This document shows positions 17,687-27,975 of a stretch of 64,000 nt of DNA, piece by piece. The DNA comes from Ruegeria sp. HKCCD8929 (lineage in GTDB: Bacteria; Pseudomonadota; Alphaproteobacteria; Rhodobacterales; Rhodobacteraceae). Made by a program: the position numbers and the translations under genes. The stretch covers positions 1 through 64,000 of the forward strand of contig NZ_WPZY01000016.1 in NCBI RefSeq assembly GCF_013031405.1, written 5' to 3'. Each line of letters opens with the position of its first letter. Within the stretch, counting starts at the first letter, position 1. A model generated the notes under the pieces. That model saw nothing but the letters and a program-made list of their open reading frames with translations. It searched no databases and was not told where the DNA came from.

Positions 17687-18946
17687 TTACATTTCCAATT
17701 GATCGATCATGGCCTGTGTGATCAGGCATATGCCGTTCTCAGTGCGTCGGAACCGTTTGGCGTCAAGTTTCGGGTCTTCTCCCACGATCAGACCGGGCGG
17801 GATCTTGACCCCGCGGTCAATGACGACATTCTTCAGGTAGGCGCGGCGCCCGACTTCGCAGTAAGGCAGTGCGACGGTGCCTTCAAGCTGTGAAAAGGAA
17901 TGGGTTTTCACGCCGGTAAACAGCAGGCACTGATAGAGCGACGAGCCCGAGATGATGCAGCCTCCGGATACCATGGATGATACGGCCTGTCCGCGCCGGC
18001 CCTCTTCGTTGTGGATGAACTTCGCCGGTGGGGTCAGTTCGGAGTAGGTCCAGATCGGCCAGTCGGTAGCGTAGATATCTAGGCCTGGCTTGAAATCGGT
18101 CAGGTCGATATTCGCCCGCCAGTAGGCGTCGATGGTTCCGACGTCGCGCCAGTACGGCGTGTCCTCAAGCCCCGACATCACACAGGACCGGCTAAAGGGG
18201 TGTGCCATCGCACCGCCTTCGGCAACGATGCCCGGAATGATGTCCTTGCCAAAATCATGGCTAGATGCGTCGTTTTTTGCGTCCTTTTCCAGAAGGCTGT
18301 AAAGGTATTCCGCCTCGAAAACGTAAATCCCCATGCTGGCCAGTGCCTGATCGGGATTGCCGGGCATCGCGGGCGGGTCCTCTGGCTTTTCGACGAATTC
18401 GAGGATTTTGTCGGCCTCATCCACGGCCATCACGCCGAACCCCTTGGCCTCTTCCCGCGGCACTTCGATACAGCCGACCGTCACCTTTGCGCCGGACCGG
18501 ACATGCTGTTCGATCATCAGGGAATAGTCTTGTTTGTAGATATGATCACCGGCAAGAACTAAAATGTACTTTGGCCCGTACCCGCGCAGGATGTTGATAT
18601 TCTGGGTCACCGCATCGGCGGTGCCCTTGTACCAGTTATCTTCGTCGAGCTGTTGAGAGGCGGGCAAAATGTCCAGTGACTCGTTGCGTTCCGCCCGGAA
18701 AAAGCTCCAACCCCGCTGCAGGTGCCGGATCAGGCTGTGGGCCTTGTATTGCGTGGCAACACCGATCCTGCGAATGCCCGAGTTCACTGCGTTTGAGAGT
18801 GCAAAGTCGATGATCCGCGTTTTGCCTCCGAAATAGACCGCGGGTTTCGCACGGATGTCCGTCATTTCCTTCAGGCGGCTTCCGCGTCCGCCGGCCAGAA
18901 CGTATGCCAAGGTTTGGTTTGCCAGTCGGCGTCGGTCTTGTTTCAT
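17687..18946 (-). CDS. glgC: Glucose-1-phosphate adenylyltransferase
   Basis: 419 residues. [20 protein letters not shown] is the nucleotide loop, [14 protein letters not shown] the metal Asp, GSWSF-like RGWSFF and the C-terminal left-handed helix with [18 protein letters not shown]. It makes ADP-glucose and pyrophosphate, the committed and usually allosteric step of glycogen synthesis. GGAGG lies 9 nt before the ATG. It sits 27 nt after glgB. Family members in Rhodobacter are activated by fructose 6-phosphate, which would fit the polyol-to-fructose flow here, but that is not visible in sequence. Confidence 0.95.
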   Translation of the reverse strand: MKQDRRRLANQTLAYVLAGGRGSRLKEMTDIRAKPAVYFGGKTRIIDFALSNAVNSGIRRIGVATQYKAHSLIRHLQRGWSFFRAERNESLDILPASQQLDEDNWYKGTADAVTQNINILRGYGPKYILVLAGDHIYKQDYSLMIEQHVRSGAKVTVGCIEVPREEAKGFGVMAVDEADKILEFVEKPEDPPAMPGNPDQALASMGIYVFEAEYLYSLLEKDAKNDASSHDFGKDIIPGIVAEGGAMAHPFSRSCVMSGLEDTPYWRDVGTIDAYWRANIDLTDFKPGLDIYATDWPIWTYSELTPPAKFIHNEEGRRGQAVSSMVSGGCIISGSSLYQCLLFTGVKTHSFSQLEGTVALPYCEVGRRAYLKNVVIDRGVKIPPGLIVGEDPKLDAKRFRRTENGICLITQAMIDQLEM

Positions 18947-18973
18947 CGGGGTCCTCCCAAAGACGGCTCGAAA

Positions 18974-21181
18974 CTATTCCGGCTCAAGTTCAAAGAATAC
19001 AGTGGCAAGGGGCGGCACGGTCATGACGACAGAATGGTCGCAGCCATGTGCGGCAACCGGTTCGGAGGTCAGCCCGTCCCCGTTGCCTTGATTGCCGCCG
19101 CCGTAAAACATGGAATCCGTGTTCAGACGCTCGGCCCAGAAGCCGGGCAGGGGAACGCCGATCCGATAATCCGTTCGTGTAACCGGTGTGAAATTCGAAA
19201 CGACAAAAACAGGGGCGCTGCAGTCATTTCCGTAGCGAACCCATGAAAACACCGAGTCAGTGGCATTGCCGCCGTCGATCCAGCGGAACCCATCGGCGCT
19301 GTTGTCCTTCTGGTACAGCGCGGGTGTCGCCCGATAGAGTGCATTCAGGTCGCGCACCAGTTGCTGGACGCCGGCATGTGGGGCGTGTTCCAACAGGTGC
19401 CAGTCCAGGCTTTGCTCGTGGTTCCATTCCGAGGCCTGCGCAAACTCGCCGCCCATGAAAATCAGTTTCTTGCCGGGATGTCCCCACATGAACCCGAAAT
19501 AGGCCCGCAGGTTGGCAAAGCGTTGCCAGTCGTCGCCGGGCATCCGGCCCAACAGCGAGCCTTTGCCGTGCACGACTTCATCGTGGCTGAGCGGCAGCAC
19601 GAAGTTCTCCGAAAACGCATAGTGCAGGCCGAAGGTCATTTTGTCGTGGTGATACTTCCGATGCACCGGATCTTCGGCCATGTAGCGCAGCGTGTCGTTC
19701 ATCCATCCCATGTTCCACTTGAACCCGAACCCCAATCCGCCATCCGACGTCATGCCGCAGACACCCGGAAAAGCGGTGGATTCCTCGGCAATGGTCATGG
19801 CGTCGGGATGGGCGGCATAGACGGCTTCGTTCATGCGCTGGAGAAAGCTTATCGCTTCGAGATTCTCTCGCCCGCCATGGACATTGGGCACCCACTCGCC
19901 TTCCTTGCGCGAGTAATCGCGGTACAGCATCGAGGCGACCGCATCCACCCGAAGTCCGTCGATGTGATATTCCTCCATCCAGAACTTCGCATTCGCAATC
20001 AGGTAGTTGGACACCTCGGCGCGGCCATAGTTGTAGACCAGCGTGTTCCAATCGGGATGGAACCCCTCCTTGGGATCGAGATGTTCATAAAGCGCAGAGC
20101 CGTCAAAGCGCCCAAGCCCGTGCTGGTCTGTCGGGAAATGGCCCGGCACCCAATCGATGATGAGGCCCAGATCAGCCTGATGGCAGGCATCCACCAGCGC
20201 CCGGAAATCCTCGGGTGCGCCAAACCGCGCGGTCGGCGCAAAAAGCCCGATCGGTTGATAGCCCCAGGAGCCGCCGAACGGATATTCAGATATCGGGGTC
20301 AGCTCGATATGCGTGAACCCCATGTCGCGAACATACGCCACCAGATCGGTCGCAAGCTCGCGGTAACTCAGCGGGCGGCCACCATCTTCGGTAACACGGC
20401 GCCAGCTTTCCAGATGCACTTCGTAAACGGACATGGGCTGATCGACGCCGTGTCGCCCTTTTCGGGCGTCCATCCAGGCGTCGTCACCCCATTGATACCC
20501 GGTCAGATCGCGCACGACCGAAGCCGTCTTCGGGGGTAATTCCGCGCCAACCCCAACCGGGTCGGCCTTTTGCGGCAGGAGCTGCCCGTTATGGTCCGTG
20601 ATTTCGTACTTGTAGACCGTGCCGTCGGCGAGACCGGGCATGAAAATCTCATGCACACCCGTTTCGCCGCGCCGCCGCATCACGTTTCGCCGCCCATCCC
20701 AGCCATTGAAATCGCCAATCACCGATACACGCCGGGCATTCGGTGCCCAGACCGCGAAATGCACGCCTTCTGCGCCCTCGTGCTCGGCAACATGAGCCCC
20801 CAGGGCGCGCCAAAGCTGCCCGTGTGTCCCTTCGCCCAGAAGATACTCGTCGATCTCCCCGAGATACGGGCCAAAGGCGTAAGCGTCCTGCTCGGTCCAG
20901 GTGTCTTCGCCTCGGGTCAGGCGCAATAGATAGGCAAACCGATTCTTCCGCCGTGGTATGATCCCTTCAAAAACGCCGCCTTCAGGATCAACCCGCGACA
21001 ACGCGCACAGCCTCCGCCCGGTCTTTCGATCAAGTACTTCGACCGCATCGGCTTCGGGGTGAAAACACCGGATGATGAGGCGTCCCTCGACGCTGTGCAT
21101 CCCGAGGACCGAGAACGGGTCTTCGTGCTCACCGCGGGCAATCGCCTGCACGGCATCGTCAGAGATCGGCGCTGCGTTCAT
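18974..21181 (-). CDS. glgB: 1,4-alpha-glucan branching enzyme
   Basis: 735 residues from ATG 21181, whose ATG overlaps the glgP stop (21178-21180) by 4 nt; a longer frame to 21310 lies inside glgP. It has two N-terminal beta domains (DPFSVLGMH, then CBM48 VHFAVWAPNARRVSVIGDFN) and a GH13 barrel with GLRVDAVASMLYRDY (nucleophile Asp), TIAEESTAFPG (acid Glu) and PLSHDEVVHGKGSL (Asp). It introduces alpha-1,6 branches. Length and domain order are normal. Confidence 0.95.
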   Translation of the reverse strand: MNAAPISDDAVQAIARGEHEDPFSVLGMHSVEGRLIIRCFHPEADAVEVLDRKTGRRLCALSRVDPEGGVFEGIIPRRKNRFAYLLRLTRGEDTWTEQDAYAFGPYLGEIDEYLLGEGTHGQLWRALGAHVAEHEGAEGVHFAVWAPNARRVSVIGDFNGWDGRRNVMRRRGETGVHEIFMPGLADGTVYKYEITDHNGQLLPQKADPVGVGAELPPKTASVVRDLTGYQWGDDAWMDARKGRHGVDQPMSVYEVHLESWRRVTEDGGRPLSYRELATDLVAYVRDMGFTHIELTPISEYPFGGSWGYQPIGLFAPTARFGAPEDFRALVDACHQADLGLIIDWVPGHFPTDQHGLGRFDGSALYEHLDPKEGFHPDWNTLVYNYGRAEVSNYLIANAKFWMEEYHIDGLRVDAVASMLYRDYSRKEGEWVPNVHGGRENLEAISFLQRMNEAVYAAHPDAMTIAEESTAFPGVCGMTSDGGLGFGFKWNMGWMNDTLRYMAEDPVHRKYHHDKMTFGLHYAFSENFVLPLSHDEVVHGKGSLLGRMPGDDWQRFANLRAYFGFMWGHPGKKLIFMGGEFAQASEWNHEQSLDWHLLEHAPHAGVQQLVRDLNALYRATPALYQKDNSADGFRWIDGGNATDSVFSWVRYGNDCSAPVFVVSNFTPVTRTDYRIGVPLPGFWAERLNTDSMFYGGGNQGNGDGLTSEPVAAHGCDHSVVMTVPPLATVFFELEPE

Positions 21182-23556
21182 GCGGTTTTCCCCAAAACCG
21201 TGGGTTCGGCGCTCTCGGCCTGCCAGATGTCGCGTGCATATCCTTTTGTCGTCCGATCCGACGAGAACCATCCCATGCTTGCGGTGTTCCGCAACGCCAT
21301 CGCGGTCCAACCGTCAGTGTTGCGATAGGCCTCGTCCGCCCGGCGCTGGGCATCAAAGTAACTGTCGAAGTCGCACGTCACCAGAAAGTAGTCGTGGTCG
21401 TAGAGCGTTCCGATCAGCGCGTGATAGCGCCCTGTTTCTTCAGGCGAGAACCGGCCGTCGAATATCTGGCCCAGAACCCGTTCCAGCCGGGGGCTGGCGG
21501 CGATTGCGGCACGCGCGTATCCGTGCTGGGTGCGCCGTTCCATGACCTCCGACGCGGTCAGGCCGAACAGAAAGAAATTGTCCGACCCGACATGTTCCCG
21601 GATCTCGACATTTGCGCCGTCCAGCGTGCCGATTGTCAAAGCACCGTTCAGAGCGAATTTCATGTTGCCGGTGCCGGACGCCTCTTTGCCGGCGGTTGAA
21701 ATCTGCTCGGACAGGTCGGCAGCCGGGATCAGGCCCTCGGCCATCGTGACATTGTAGTTCGGCGGGAACACAACCTTGAGCAGGTCCGAGGTTGTCGGAT
21801 CAGCATTGATGATCTTTGCCACATCGTTGATCAGACGCACGATCTGCTTGGCAACGTCATAACCCCGCGCGGCCTTGCCGCCAAAGATCTTCACCCTCGG
21901 TGTCCAGTCCTTGTTCGGATTGTCCCGCATCTCATTCCACAGCGCGATGGTCTCAAGAATATTCATGAACTGGCGCTTGTATTCGTGGATGCGCTTGATC
22001 TGCACGTCAAACATGGCGTCCGGGTCGACATGGACACCGCATTTATCCGCGATCCAGTTCGCCAACCTTTCCTTGTTTTGCCGTTTGGCGGCCTGGAAAT
22101 CATTCAGAAAGGCCCGGTCTCCGGATCTCTCCTTCAGCAGTTTCAGCTGTTCAAGGTTGGCGACCCAGCCGTCCCCGATTTCCCGTGTGATCAGATCGGA
22201 AAGGTTCGGGTTGCAGGTGTGCAACCACCGGCGCGGCGTGATGCCGTTGGTCTGGTTGACGATCCGCGACGGGTGAATACGGTGCAGATCGGCAAAGACC
22301 GTGTCTTTGACCAATTCGGTGTGCAGCGCTGAGACGCCATTGACCTTGTGCGCCATGATGAAGGCAAGTTCACCCATGCGGACCTCGCCATGCTGCAAGA
22401 TACGCGGACAGCCCGGATATTGTTGTTGCTGCAGGTCGTCGATGACACGAATGATCTCAAGATGCCGGGGCAGAACGCGGCCCAGAAGCCCCTCGTGCCA
22501 GCTTTCCAGAGCTTCCGGCAACAGCGTGTGATTGGTGTAGCCCAGGCACCGCCGGGCGAGGGTGATCGCCTCGTCCAGCGGCAAACCATGGTCGTCAGCC
22601 AGAATGCGCACCAGTTCGGGCCCGGCAATCGCGGGATGTGTGTCGTTCAGTTGAATGGCGACGGCATTTGGCAGTTCGTGGATATCATCGTGGTCGGTCA
22701 GAAACCGGCGCAGCAGATCCTGGATCGAGGCGGCGGTGAAAAAATACTCCTGTTTCAGGCGCAGTTCCTTGCCGGCATCGGTTGTGTCGTCAGGATAGAG
22801 AACCCGCGAGATCGTTCTGGCCAGCGCCTCGGACCGGCTGGCCGCCAGATAGTCGCCCCTGTTAAAGCTCTCCAGATCAAACTCGTTCTCGGGCTGCGCT
22901 GACCAGAGGCGGAGGGTATTGCCCCATTTGCCCTGCCAGCCGACAACCGGCGTATCGAACGCCTGCGCCACGACAATGTCCGAAGGATGCCATTCCGCCT
23001 TACCATCGTGGTGATCGACATAACCGCCGAACGCGATCCGGTACCGCACTTCGGGCCGCTCGAACTCCCACGCGAACCGTTGGCTCAGCCAGGTTTCGGC
23101 TTTTTCGATCTGCCGCCCTTCAAGGAAACTCTGCTCGAACAATCCGTGTTCATAGCGAATTCCGTAGCCGTATGCGGGAATGCCAAGGGTGGCCAGGGAA
23201 TCCATGAAACACGCGGCTAGCCGCCCGAGGCCGCCATTGCCCAACGCGGCATCGGGTTCATCGTGGAAGATTATTGCGGCGTCCTGACCCAGCTCGGCAA
23301 GCGCCTCTTGAACTACTTTCGTCAGCCCCAGGTTCGCCGCCATATCCTCGATCATGCGGCCGATGAGGAATTCCATCGACAGATAATAGACACGCTTTAC
23401 CCCGGACTGATACGTCGCGCGCGTGCTCTCAAACCACGGGTCAACGATACGATCCCGCAAGGTCAGTGAAAGCGCCATGCGCCAGTCATAGGTCGAGGCG
23501 TGCGGGGCGTCTTTGCCGAGCGAGTAGCTGAGGTGTCTGAGGATTTCTGATTTCAT
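21178..23556 (-). CDS. glgP: Glycogen phosphorylase
   Basis: 792 residues. The PLP site is intact in ASGTGNMKFALNGALTIGT (Lys forming the Schiff base). YYLSMEFLIGR, YGIRYEHGLFEQ and GEVRMGELAFIMAHKVNGVS are further family blocks. It releases glucose 1-phosphate from glycogen with phosphate. It is 21 nt after the XRE gene, and the bases before its ATG contain an ACGCGC element but no clear Shine-Dalgarno, so initiation may be weak or coupled. It is the first catalytic gene of the glg run. Confidence 0.95.
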   Translation of the reverse strand: MKSEILRHLSYSLGKDAPHASTYDWRMALSLTLRDRIVDPWFESTRATYQSGVKRVYYLSMEFLIGRMIEDMAANLGLTKVVQEALAELGQDAAIIFHDEPDAALGNGGLGRLAACFMDSLATLGIPAYGYGIRYEHGLFEQSFLEGRQIEKAETWLSQRFAWEFERPEVRYRIAFGGYVDHHDGKAEWHPSDIVVAQAFDTPVVGWQGKWGNTLRLWSAQPENEFDLESFNRGDYLAASRSEALARTISRVLYPDDTTDAGKELRLKQEYFFTAASIQDLLRRFLTDHDDIHELPNAVAIQLNDTHPAIAGPELVRILADDHGLPLDEAITLARRCLGYTNHTLLPEALESWHEGLLGRVLPRHLEIIRVIDDLQQQQYPGCPRILQHGEVRMGELAFIMAHKVNGVSALHTELVKDTVFADLHRIHPSRIVNQTNGITPRRWLHTCNPNLSDLITREIGDGWVANLEQLKLLKERSGDRAFLNDFQAAKRQNKERLANWIADKCGVHVDPDAMFDVQIKRIHEYKRQFMNILETIALWNEMRDNPNKDWTPRVKIFGGKAARGYDVAKQIVRLINDVAKIINADPTTSDLLKVVFPPNYNVTMAEGLIPAADLSEQISTAGKEASGTGNMKFALNGALTIGTLDGANVEIREHVGSDNFFLFGLTASEVMERRTQHGYARAAIAASPRLERVLGQIFDGRFSPEETGRYHALIGTLYDHDYFLVTCDFDSYFDAQRRADEAYRNTDGWTAMALRNTASMGWFSSDRTTKGYARDIWQAESAEPTVLGKTA

Positions 23557-23577
23557 GATAGCGCGTTATTCAGGAGT

Positions 23578-23820
23578 TTATGGTTGATCGGGTTTGATGG
23601 CTACGCCTATCCCATCGGACATGCTGCCGTGTTTCAGGAACTGGACACCTTTGGCCTCAAGCGTCGTGCGCATTGCTTCGACCGTCGCATGTGCCACTCC
23701 GCTTTTCCCGGCCTCGAACCTGTGAACCGTCATGTGGGAGACACAGGACATATCCGCGAACTCCTTCAACGAAAGCCGGAGTGCGTGGCGGGCCATTCTG
23801 AGCTGTTCAGGTTTCACCAT
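23578..23820 (-). CDS. Small XRE/Cro-type helix-turn-helix protein
   Basis: About 80 residues from ATG 23820, which is preceded by AAGGAGGAC (a strong ribosome binding site; the upstream ATG at 23856 is not). A compact HTH_3 domain: RMARHALRLSLKEFADMSCV, then SHMTVHRFEAGKSGVA. There is no effector domain. It sits between mtlK and glgP on the same strand, 21 nt before glgP, so it may regulate the glg run or be an anti-repressor. The function is a guess from the fold and position. Confidence 0.72.
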   Translation of the reverse strand: MVKPEQLRMARHALRLSLKEFADMSCVSHMTVHRFEAGKSGVAHATVEAMRTTLEAKGVQFLKHGSMSDGIGVAIKPDQP

Positions 23821-23884
23821 GTCCTCCTTTATGGGCGGTCGCATCATGGGCCGCAACGTGGTTCAGGCATCGTTGCCGCAATGA

Positions 23885-25357
23885 CTAGCTTTTTTGGTAT
23901 TCCGTCAAAGCCGCAACGCAACCCTTTTTCCAGATTAGGTCCAGCCAGCGCTCAAACTCTGCGACAAATGCCTGTTCGTTGATCAATCGGCCATAAAACG
24001 CCTTTTGTTCCAACCAGGCGATTGGGCGGGTTTTGGCCTCGCGTGCTGCCATCGTCAACTTGCCCCAAAGAGGATCGTTGGGCTCGATTTCCGAACCGTC
24101 TTCGCGTGTTCCATGGCACATTCTGGCCCACAGCGCTTCGACAAGGGCCAAGCCTTTGGCCGACCTGCCTGCGACCAGCTGATCACGGACGATTGGCAGA
24201 ACAAACCCGCTATGGCGCGACGACCCATCGAAGGCCACACGGCGGGTCGTGTCGACGATCCGCGGATTCGAGAAGCGTTTCTCGATAAGCTCATAGTAGC
24301 CCAGCGCTGTCATTTCCGGAACCGGAGCAACCGTCGGAGCGATCTCAGTGGTTTGAATTTTCTTGAAAAACCGCGCGATCGACGGCTGGGCCATGCATTC
24401 AGAGATGGTCGGAACACCCAGCAACTCGCCGACATTCGCAATCACCTGATGGCCGGCGTTGAGCATTCGAATTTTCATGTTCTCGTACGCATGGACATTG
24501 TCCGAGAATGTCGCCCCGACGTGGTCCCAATCAGGGCGGCCATTGCAAAAACTGTCTTCGATGACCCATTGGCGAAAGGACTCGTGCGTTACAGGTGCAG
24601 CATCGCGCACCCCCAAGTTGCGTACCAGCTTCAGTTCATTTGGACCGACCGCAGGCGCTATGCAGTCAACCATGGAATTCGGGAACGTTGCATTCTGCTG
24701 AATCCAATTTGCTAGGTCCGGGTCCGACATGTGCGCAAGCGAAACCACCGTTTGCCGCAATACTTCTCCGTTGCCCTGAAGATTGTCGCAGCTAAGCCCT
24801 GTGAAGGGTTCATAACCCGCAAGCCGCCGCCTGTGCAGTGCGGCGACAATGGCTCCAAACACGGTGCGCGGGGTTTCGGGGTTTGCGGCGTCGTGCTGAA
24901 TATCCGGATGTGTGGGGTCGAATTCCTTGGTTGCCGGATCTATGAAATAACCCCCTTCCGTGACCGTCATCGCCACGATCCTGATGGCAGGGTTTGCCAT
25001 CGCCGCGATCAGCGAGGCGTTGTTTTCTTCGATGGGAAGGTAATCGATCATCGAACCGATGACCTCGGCAAAGGTACTTTCGGGTTCGAGTTCCATCAAT
25101 GTCGTCAGGCAGTCCTGTGCCAACAGTTTCTCGCGCATTCCCGCATCGTAAGCCCGCACACCGGCACCGATGATGGCCCAGTCATGCGCTTCGCCTGCCT
25201 GCATGAGGCGGTGCAAATACCAAGCCTGGTGCGCGCGGTGGAAATTTCCGACCCCGATATGCACGATGCCCGGTGTCAGGCGGGATCGATCATAGTGCGG
25301 GTGTTCGATCGGCAGCTGGTCAAGTGTCGAGTTTGAAAGTGGAATTAGCTCATCCAT
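23885..25357 (-). CDS. mtlK: Mannitol 2-dehydrogenase (polyol dehydrogenase)
   Basis: 490 residues from ATG 25357 (upstream frame is the shadow of the SDR gene). The long-chain polyol dehydrogenase family signature is complete: IVHIGVGNFHRAHQAWY for NAD binding, and the catalytic triad K295, N300, H303 in KIRMLNAGH, the same numbering as in Pseudomonas fluorescens mannitol 2-dehydrogenase. Reaction: mannitol + NAD+ to fructose. The start overlaps the SDR gene end by 13 nt. It completes a polyol operon in the Rhodobacter smo/mtl order. Arabitol is an alternative substrate. Confidence 0.92.
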   Translation of the reverse strand: MDELIPLSNSTLDQLPIEHPHYDRSRLTPGIVHIGVGNFHRAHQAWYLHRLMQAGEAHDWAIIGAGVRAYDAGMREKLLAQDCLTTLMELEPESTFAEVIGSMIDYLPIEENNASLIAAMANPAIRIVAMTVTEGGYFIDPATKEFDPTHPDIQHDAANPETPRTVFGAIVAALHRRRLAGYEPFTGLSCDNLQGNGEVLRQTVVSLAHMSDPDLANWIQQNATFPNSMVDCIAPAVGPNELKLVRNLGVRDAAPVTHESFRQWVIEDSFCNGRPDWDHVGATFSDNVHAYENMKIRMLNAGHQVIANVGELLGVPTISECMAQPSIARFFKKIQTTEIAPTVAPVPEMTALGYYELIEKRFSNPRIVDTTRRVAFDGSSRHSGFVLPIVRDQLVAGRSAKGLALVEALWARMCHGTREDGSEIEPNDPLWGKLTMAAREAKTRPIAWLEQKAFYGRLINEQAFVAEFERWLDLIWKKGCVAALTEYQKS

Positions 25358-26118
25358 TGTCCGCCATCCACATTGTAGCATTGTGAAACGATGTAATCGG
25401 CTTCGCTGCTCGCTAGAAACACGGCCATGCCGGTCAGATCTTCGGCCGCGCCCATGCGCCCATAGGGAACGCCAGCGCCGACCTCTTTCTTTTTCTGGCC
25501 CGGCGCCTTGCCCTCGTATTTGGCAAAGAACGCGTCCACCCCGTTCCAGTGTTCGCCGTCCACCACGCCGGGTGAGATTGCGTTGACGTTGATGCCGTGT
25601 TTGATCAGGTTTAGCCCGGCGGATTGCGTCAGACTGATCACCGCCGCTTTTGAGGCGCAATAGACGGATACCAGCGGTTCGCCACGGCGCCCGGCCTGGC
25701 TGGCAATATTGATGATCTTGCCTTTCACGCCAGCTGCAATCATGTGACGGGCCACCGCCTGCAGCGTAAAAAGTGTTCCGGCAAAATTGATGTCGAAAAC
25801 GCGCTGATAGTCGCTGCGCGCAACTTCGACAATCGGTGCCGCCGTGAACACCGCGGCGTTGTTGATCAGGATGTCTATCTGACCGAAGGCGGATATTGTC
25901 TCGTCCACCGCGCTCTCGATGCTAGATTGGTCCGTGACATCCATCTTGATCGCAATCGCGGCATCGCCGAGGTCCTTGGCCGAGGCTCGCGCCTGTGCGA
26001 TGTTGATGTCACCGATCGCCACTCGGGCTCCCTCGAGGATATAAGCCTCGGCGAAGGCGCGCCCGATTCCCCGGGCGGCGCCAGTAATTAGGGCTGATTT
26101 TCCAGCCAATCGCATCAT
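25345..26118 (-). CDS. smoS: Short-chain dehydrogenase, sorbitol dehydrogenase-like
   Basis: 257 residues with a classical [15 protein letters not shown] (residues 12-23) for NAD, NNAA at about 86-89, catalytic Ser140, Tyr153 and Lys157 in [12 protein letters not shown]-terminal [11 protein letters not shown] is the family end. It is in the fifth position of a unit matching smoEFGKS-mtlK of Rhodobacter sphaeroides, where smoS oxidises sorbitol to fructose. Its start overlaps the ATP-binding gene by 4 nt. The precise polyol is inferred from order. Confidence 0.87.
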   Translation of the reverse strand: MMRLAGKSALITGAARGIGRAFAEAYILEGARVAIGDINIAQARASAKDLGDAAIAIKMDVTDQSSIESAVDETISAFGQIDILINNAAVFTAAPIVEVARSDYQRVFDINFAGTLFTLQAVARHMIAAGVKGKIINIASQAGRRGEPLVSVYCASKAAVISLTQSAGLNLIKHGINVNAISPGVVDGEHWNGVDAFFAKYEGKAPGQKKKEVGAGVPYGRMGAAEDLTGMAVFLASSEADYIVSQCYNVDGGQWMS

Positions 26119-27119
26119 TCGATCCGCAAACCTTGGGCGTCGAATTTATGCAGTTGGTCCAGCTGCGGAGACAAATAGATCGTATCCCCGTGCCGCACCG
26201 AGATATCGCCGGTGATGCGAACGGTGATCATGTCTGCAAGCCCGGTGTCGTGAACATGAATGAACGTGTCCGATCCCAGATGCTCGGCAACACCGACACG
26301 TCCCTTCCAGGTTCCCTCGGTCATGCTGACATCGGTGTGTTCGGGCCGGATTCCAATTGTATGTGCCCCAAGCTTCTGAGCTTCTTCACCCTCGATGAGG
26401 TTCATTTTGGGCGAGCCAATGAACCCGGCGACAAATACGTTTTGGGGCTTGTGGTACAGTTCGAGGGGCGAACCCACCTGCTCGATAAACCCGGCCCGCA
26501 AGACGACGATCTTGTCTGCCATGGTCATCGCTTCGACCTGGTCGTGGGTCACGTAGATCATGGTCGTTTGCAGCCGCTCGTGCAGCTCGCTGATTTCCAG
26601 CCGCATCCCTACCCGCAAGGCGGCGTCAAGGTTTGACAACGGCTCGTCGAAGAGGAAGGCGGCGGGTTCGCGGACAATCGCGCGCCCGATGGCGACGCGC
26701 TGGCGTTGCCCGCCCGATAGCTGGCCCGGCCGACGATCGAGGTAGTCGGTGAGGTTCAGCGCCTTGGCGGCCGCTTCGATTCTGCGGTTCTGCTCGGTTT
26801 CATCGATATTGGCCATACGCATCGGAAACGCGATGTTCTTGCGCACCGACATATGCGGATACAGCGCATAAGATTGAAATACCATGGCCAGACCACGCTT
26901 GGCGGGTGGTGTGTCGGTCGAATCCTGTCCGTCGATAGCGATGTGGCCCGAGGTGACATCCTCCAATCCCGCGATCAACCGGAGAAGGGTGGATTTGCCG
27001 CAGCCCGAAGGGCCGACGAAGACGCAGAACTCCCCGTCTTCGATGGTGAGGTCCAGCGGAGGAATAACCTGGACGTTGCCGAAGCTCTTGCTTACCTGGT
27101 TCAGTTGAATTTGTCCCAT
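26115..27119 (-). CDS. smoK: ABC transporter ATP-binding subunit (polyol/sugar uptake)
   Basis: 334 residues of the MalK/UgpC type. Walker [12 protein letters not shown] (residues about 35-45), signature [14 protein letters not shown], Walker [13 protein letters not shown] and the H-loop [13 protein letters not shown], followed by a TOBE-like C-terminus. AAGGAA precedes the ATG. It energises the transporter formed with the two permeases encoded just upstream and the binding protein. It overlaps the SDR start by 4 nt. Confidence 0.92.
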   Translation of the reverse strand: MGQIQLNQVSKSFGNVQVIPPLDLTIEDGEFCVFVGPSGCGKSTLLRLIAGLEDVTSGHIAIDGQDSTDTPPAKRGLAMVFQSYALYPHMSVRKNIAFPMRMANIDETEQNRRIEAAAKALNLTDYLDRRPGQLSGGQRQRVAIGRAIVREPAAFLFDEPLSNLDAALRVGMRLEISELHERLQTTMIYVTHDQVEAMTMADKIVVLRAGFIEQVGSPLELYHKPQNVFVAGFIGSPKMNLIEGEEAQKLGAHTIGIRPEHTDVSMTEGTWKGRVGVAEHLGSDTFIHVHDTGLADMITVRITGDISVRHGDTIYLSPQLDQLHKFDAQGLRIE

Positions 27120-27134
27120 AGGTCTGTTCCTTCC

Positions 27135-27965
27135 TTATTTCACGGCGCCGAAGGTCAGGCCGCTTACGAGTTGTTTCTGGCTGAACCAGCCAAGAATGAG
27201 GATCGGCGCAATGGCCATGGTGGATGCCGCGCTGAGCTTGGCGTAAAACAGCCCTTCGGGGCTTGAGTAACTGGCGATGAAGGCCGTGAGCGGCGCAGCC
27301 TTGGCGGCTGTCAGGTTGAGGGTCCAGAACGCCTCGTTCCATGCCAGGATAAAGTTCAAGAGAACCGTCGAGGCGATGCCGGGCACGGCCATGGGCGTGA
27401 GAACATAGAGGATCTCTTCCTTGAGGGCCGCCCCGTCCATCCGTGCCGCTTCAAGAATTTCGCCGGGGATCTCCTTGAAGTAGGTGTAGAGCATCCAGAC
27501 GATGATCGGCAGGTTCATGAGCATCAGCACGATGACCAAACCGGTTCTGGTATCCAGAAGCCCAAGATTGATGAACAGCAGATAGATCGGGTAAAGCACG
27601 CCAACCGCCGGGAGCATTTTTGTGGAAAGCATCCAGAGCAGAATGTCCTTGGTACGTTTCGAGGGCACGAAAGCCATCGACCAGGCGGCTGGTACTGCGA
27701 CGATGATGCCAAGCAGCGTGGAACCGCCGGCAATGATGACCGAATTCCAGAGGAACCGCATGTAGTCAGAGCGTTCCATCACCACCGAGTAGTTCTCGAG
27801 TGTCCAGTCAAAGGCAAGGAACACCGGCGGGTCCGATATGGCCTGGGCTTCGGTCTTGAAGCTGGTCAGGATCGTCCAGAGGATCGGGAAGAAGATCAGC
27901 AGACCTACACCCCATGCGGCGGCTGTGTTGATGATCTTGCGTTGTTGGGTAACTGCGCGGGCCAT
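27135..27965 (-). CDS. smoG: ABC transporter permease (MalG-type)
   Basis: 276 residues with six predicted membrane helices; the first begins AAWGVGLLIFFPILWTIL. The EAA loop that docks the ATPase is EAARMDGAALKEEILYVLTP. It is the second permease of the polyol importer, 10 nt after the first permease gene, with GAGGA before the ATG. Confidence 0.9.
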   Translation of the reverse strand: MARAVTQQRKIINTAAAWGVGLLIFFPILWTILTSFKTEAQAISDPPVFLAFDWTLENYSVVMERSDYMRFLWNSVIIAGGSTLLGIIVAVPAAWSMAFVPSKRTKDILLWMLSTKMLPAVGVLYPIYLLFINLGLLDTRTGLVIVLMLMNLPIIVWMLYTYFKEIPGEILEAARMDGAALKEEILYVLTPMAVPGIASTVLLNFILAWNEAFWTLNLTAAKAAPLTAFIASYSSPEGLFYAKLSAASTMAIAPILILGWFSQKQLVSGLTFGAVK

Positions 27966-27975
27966 AATATCCTCC

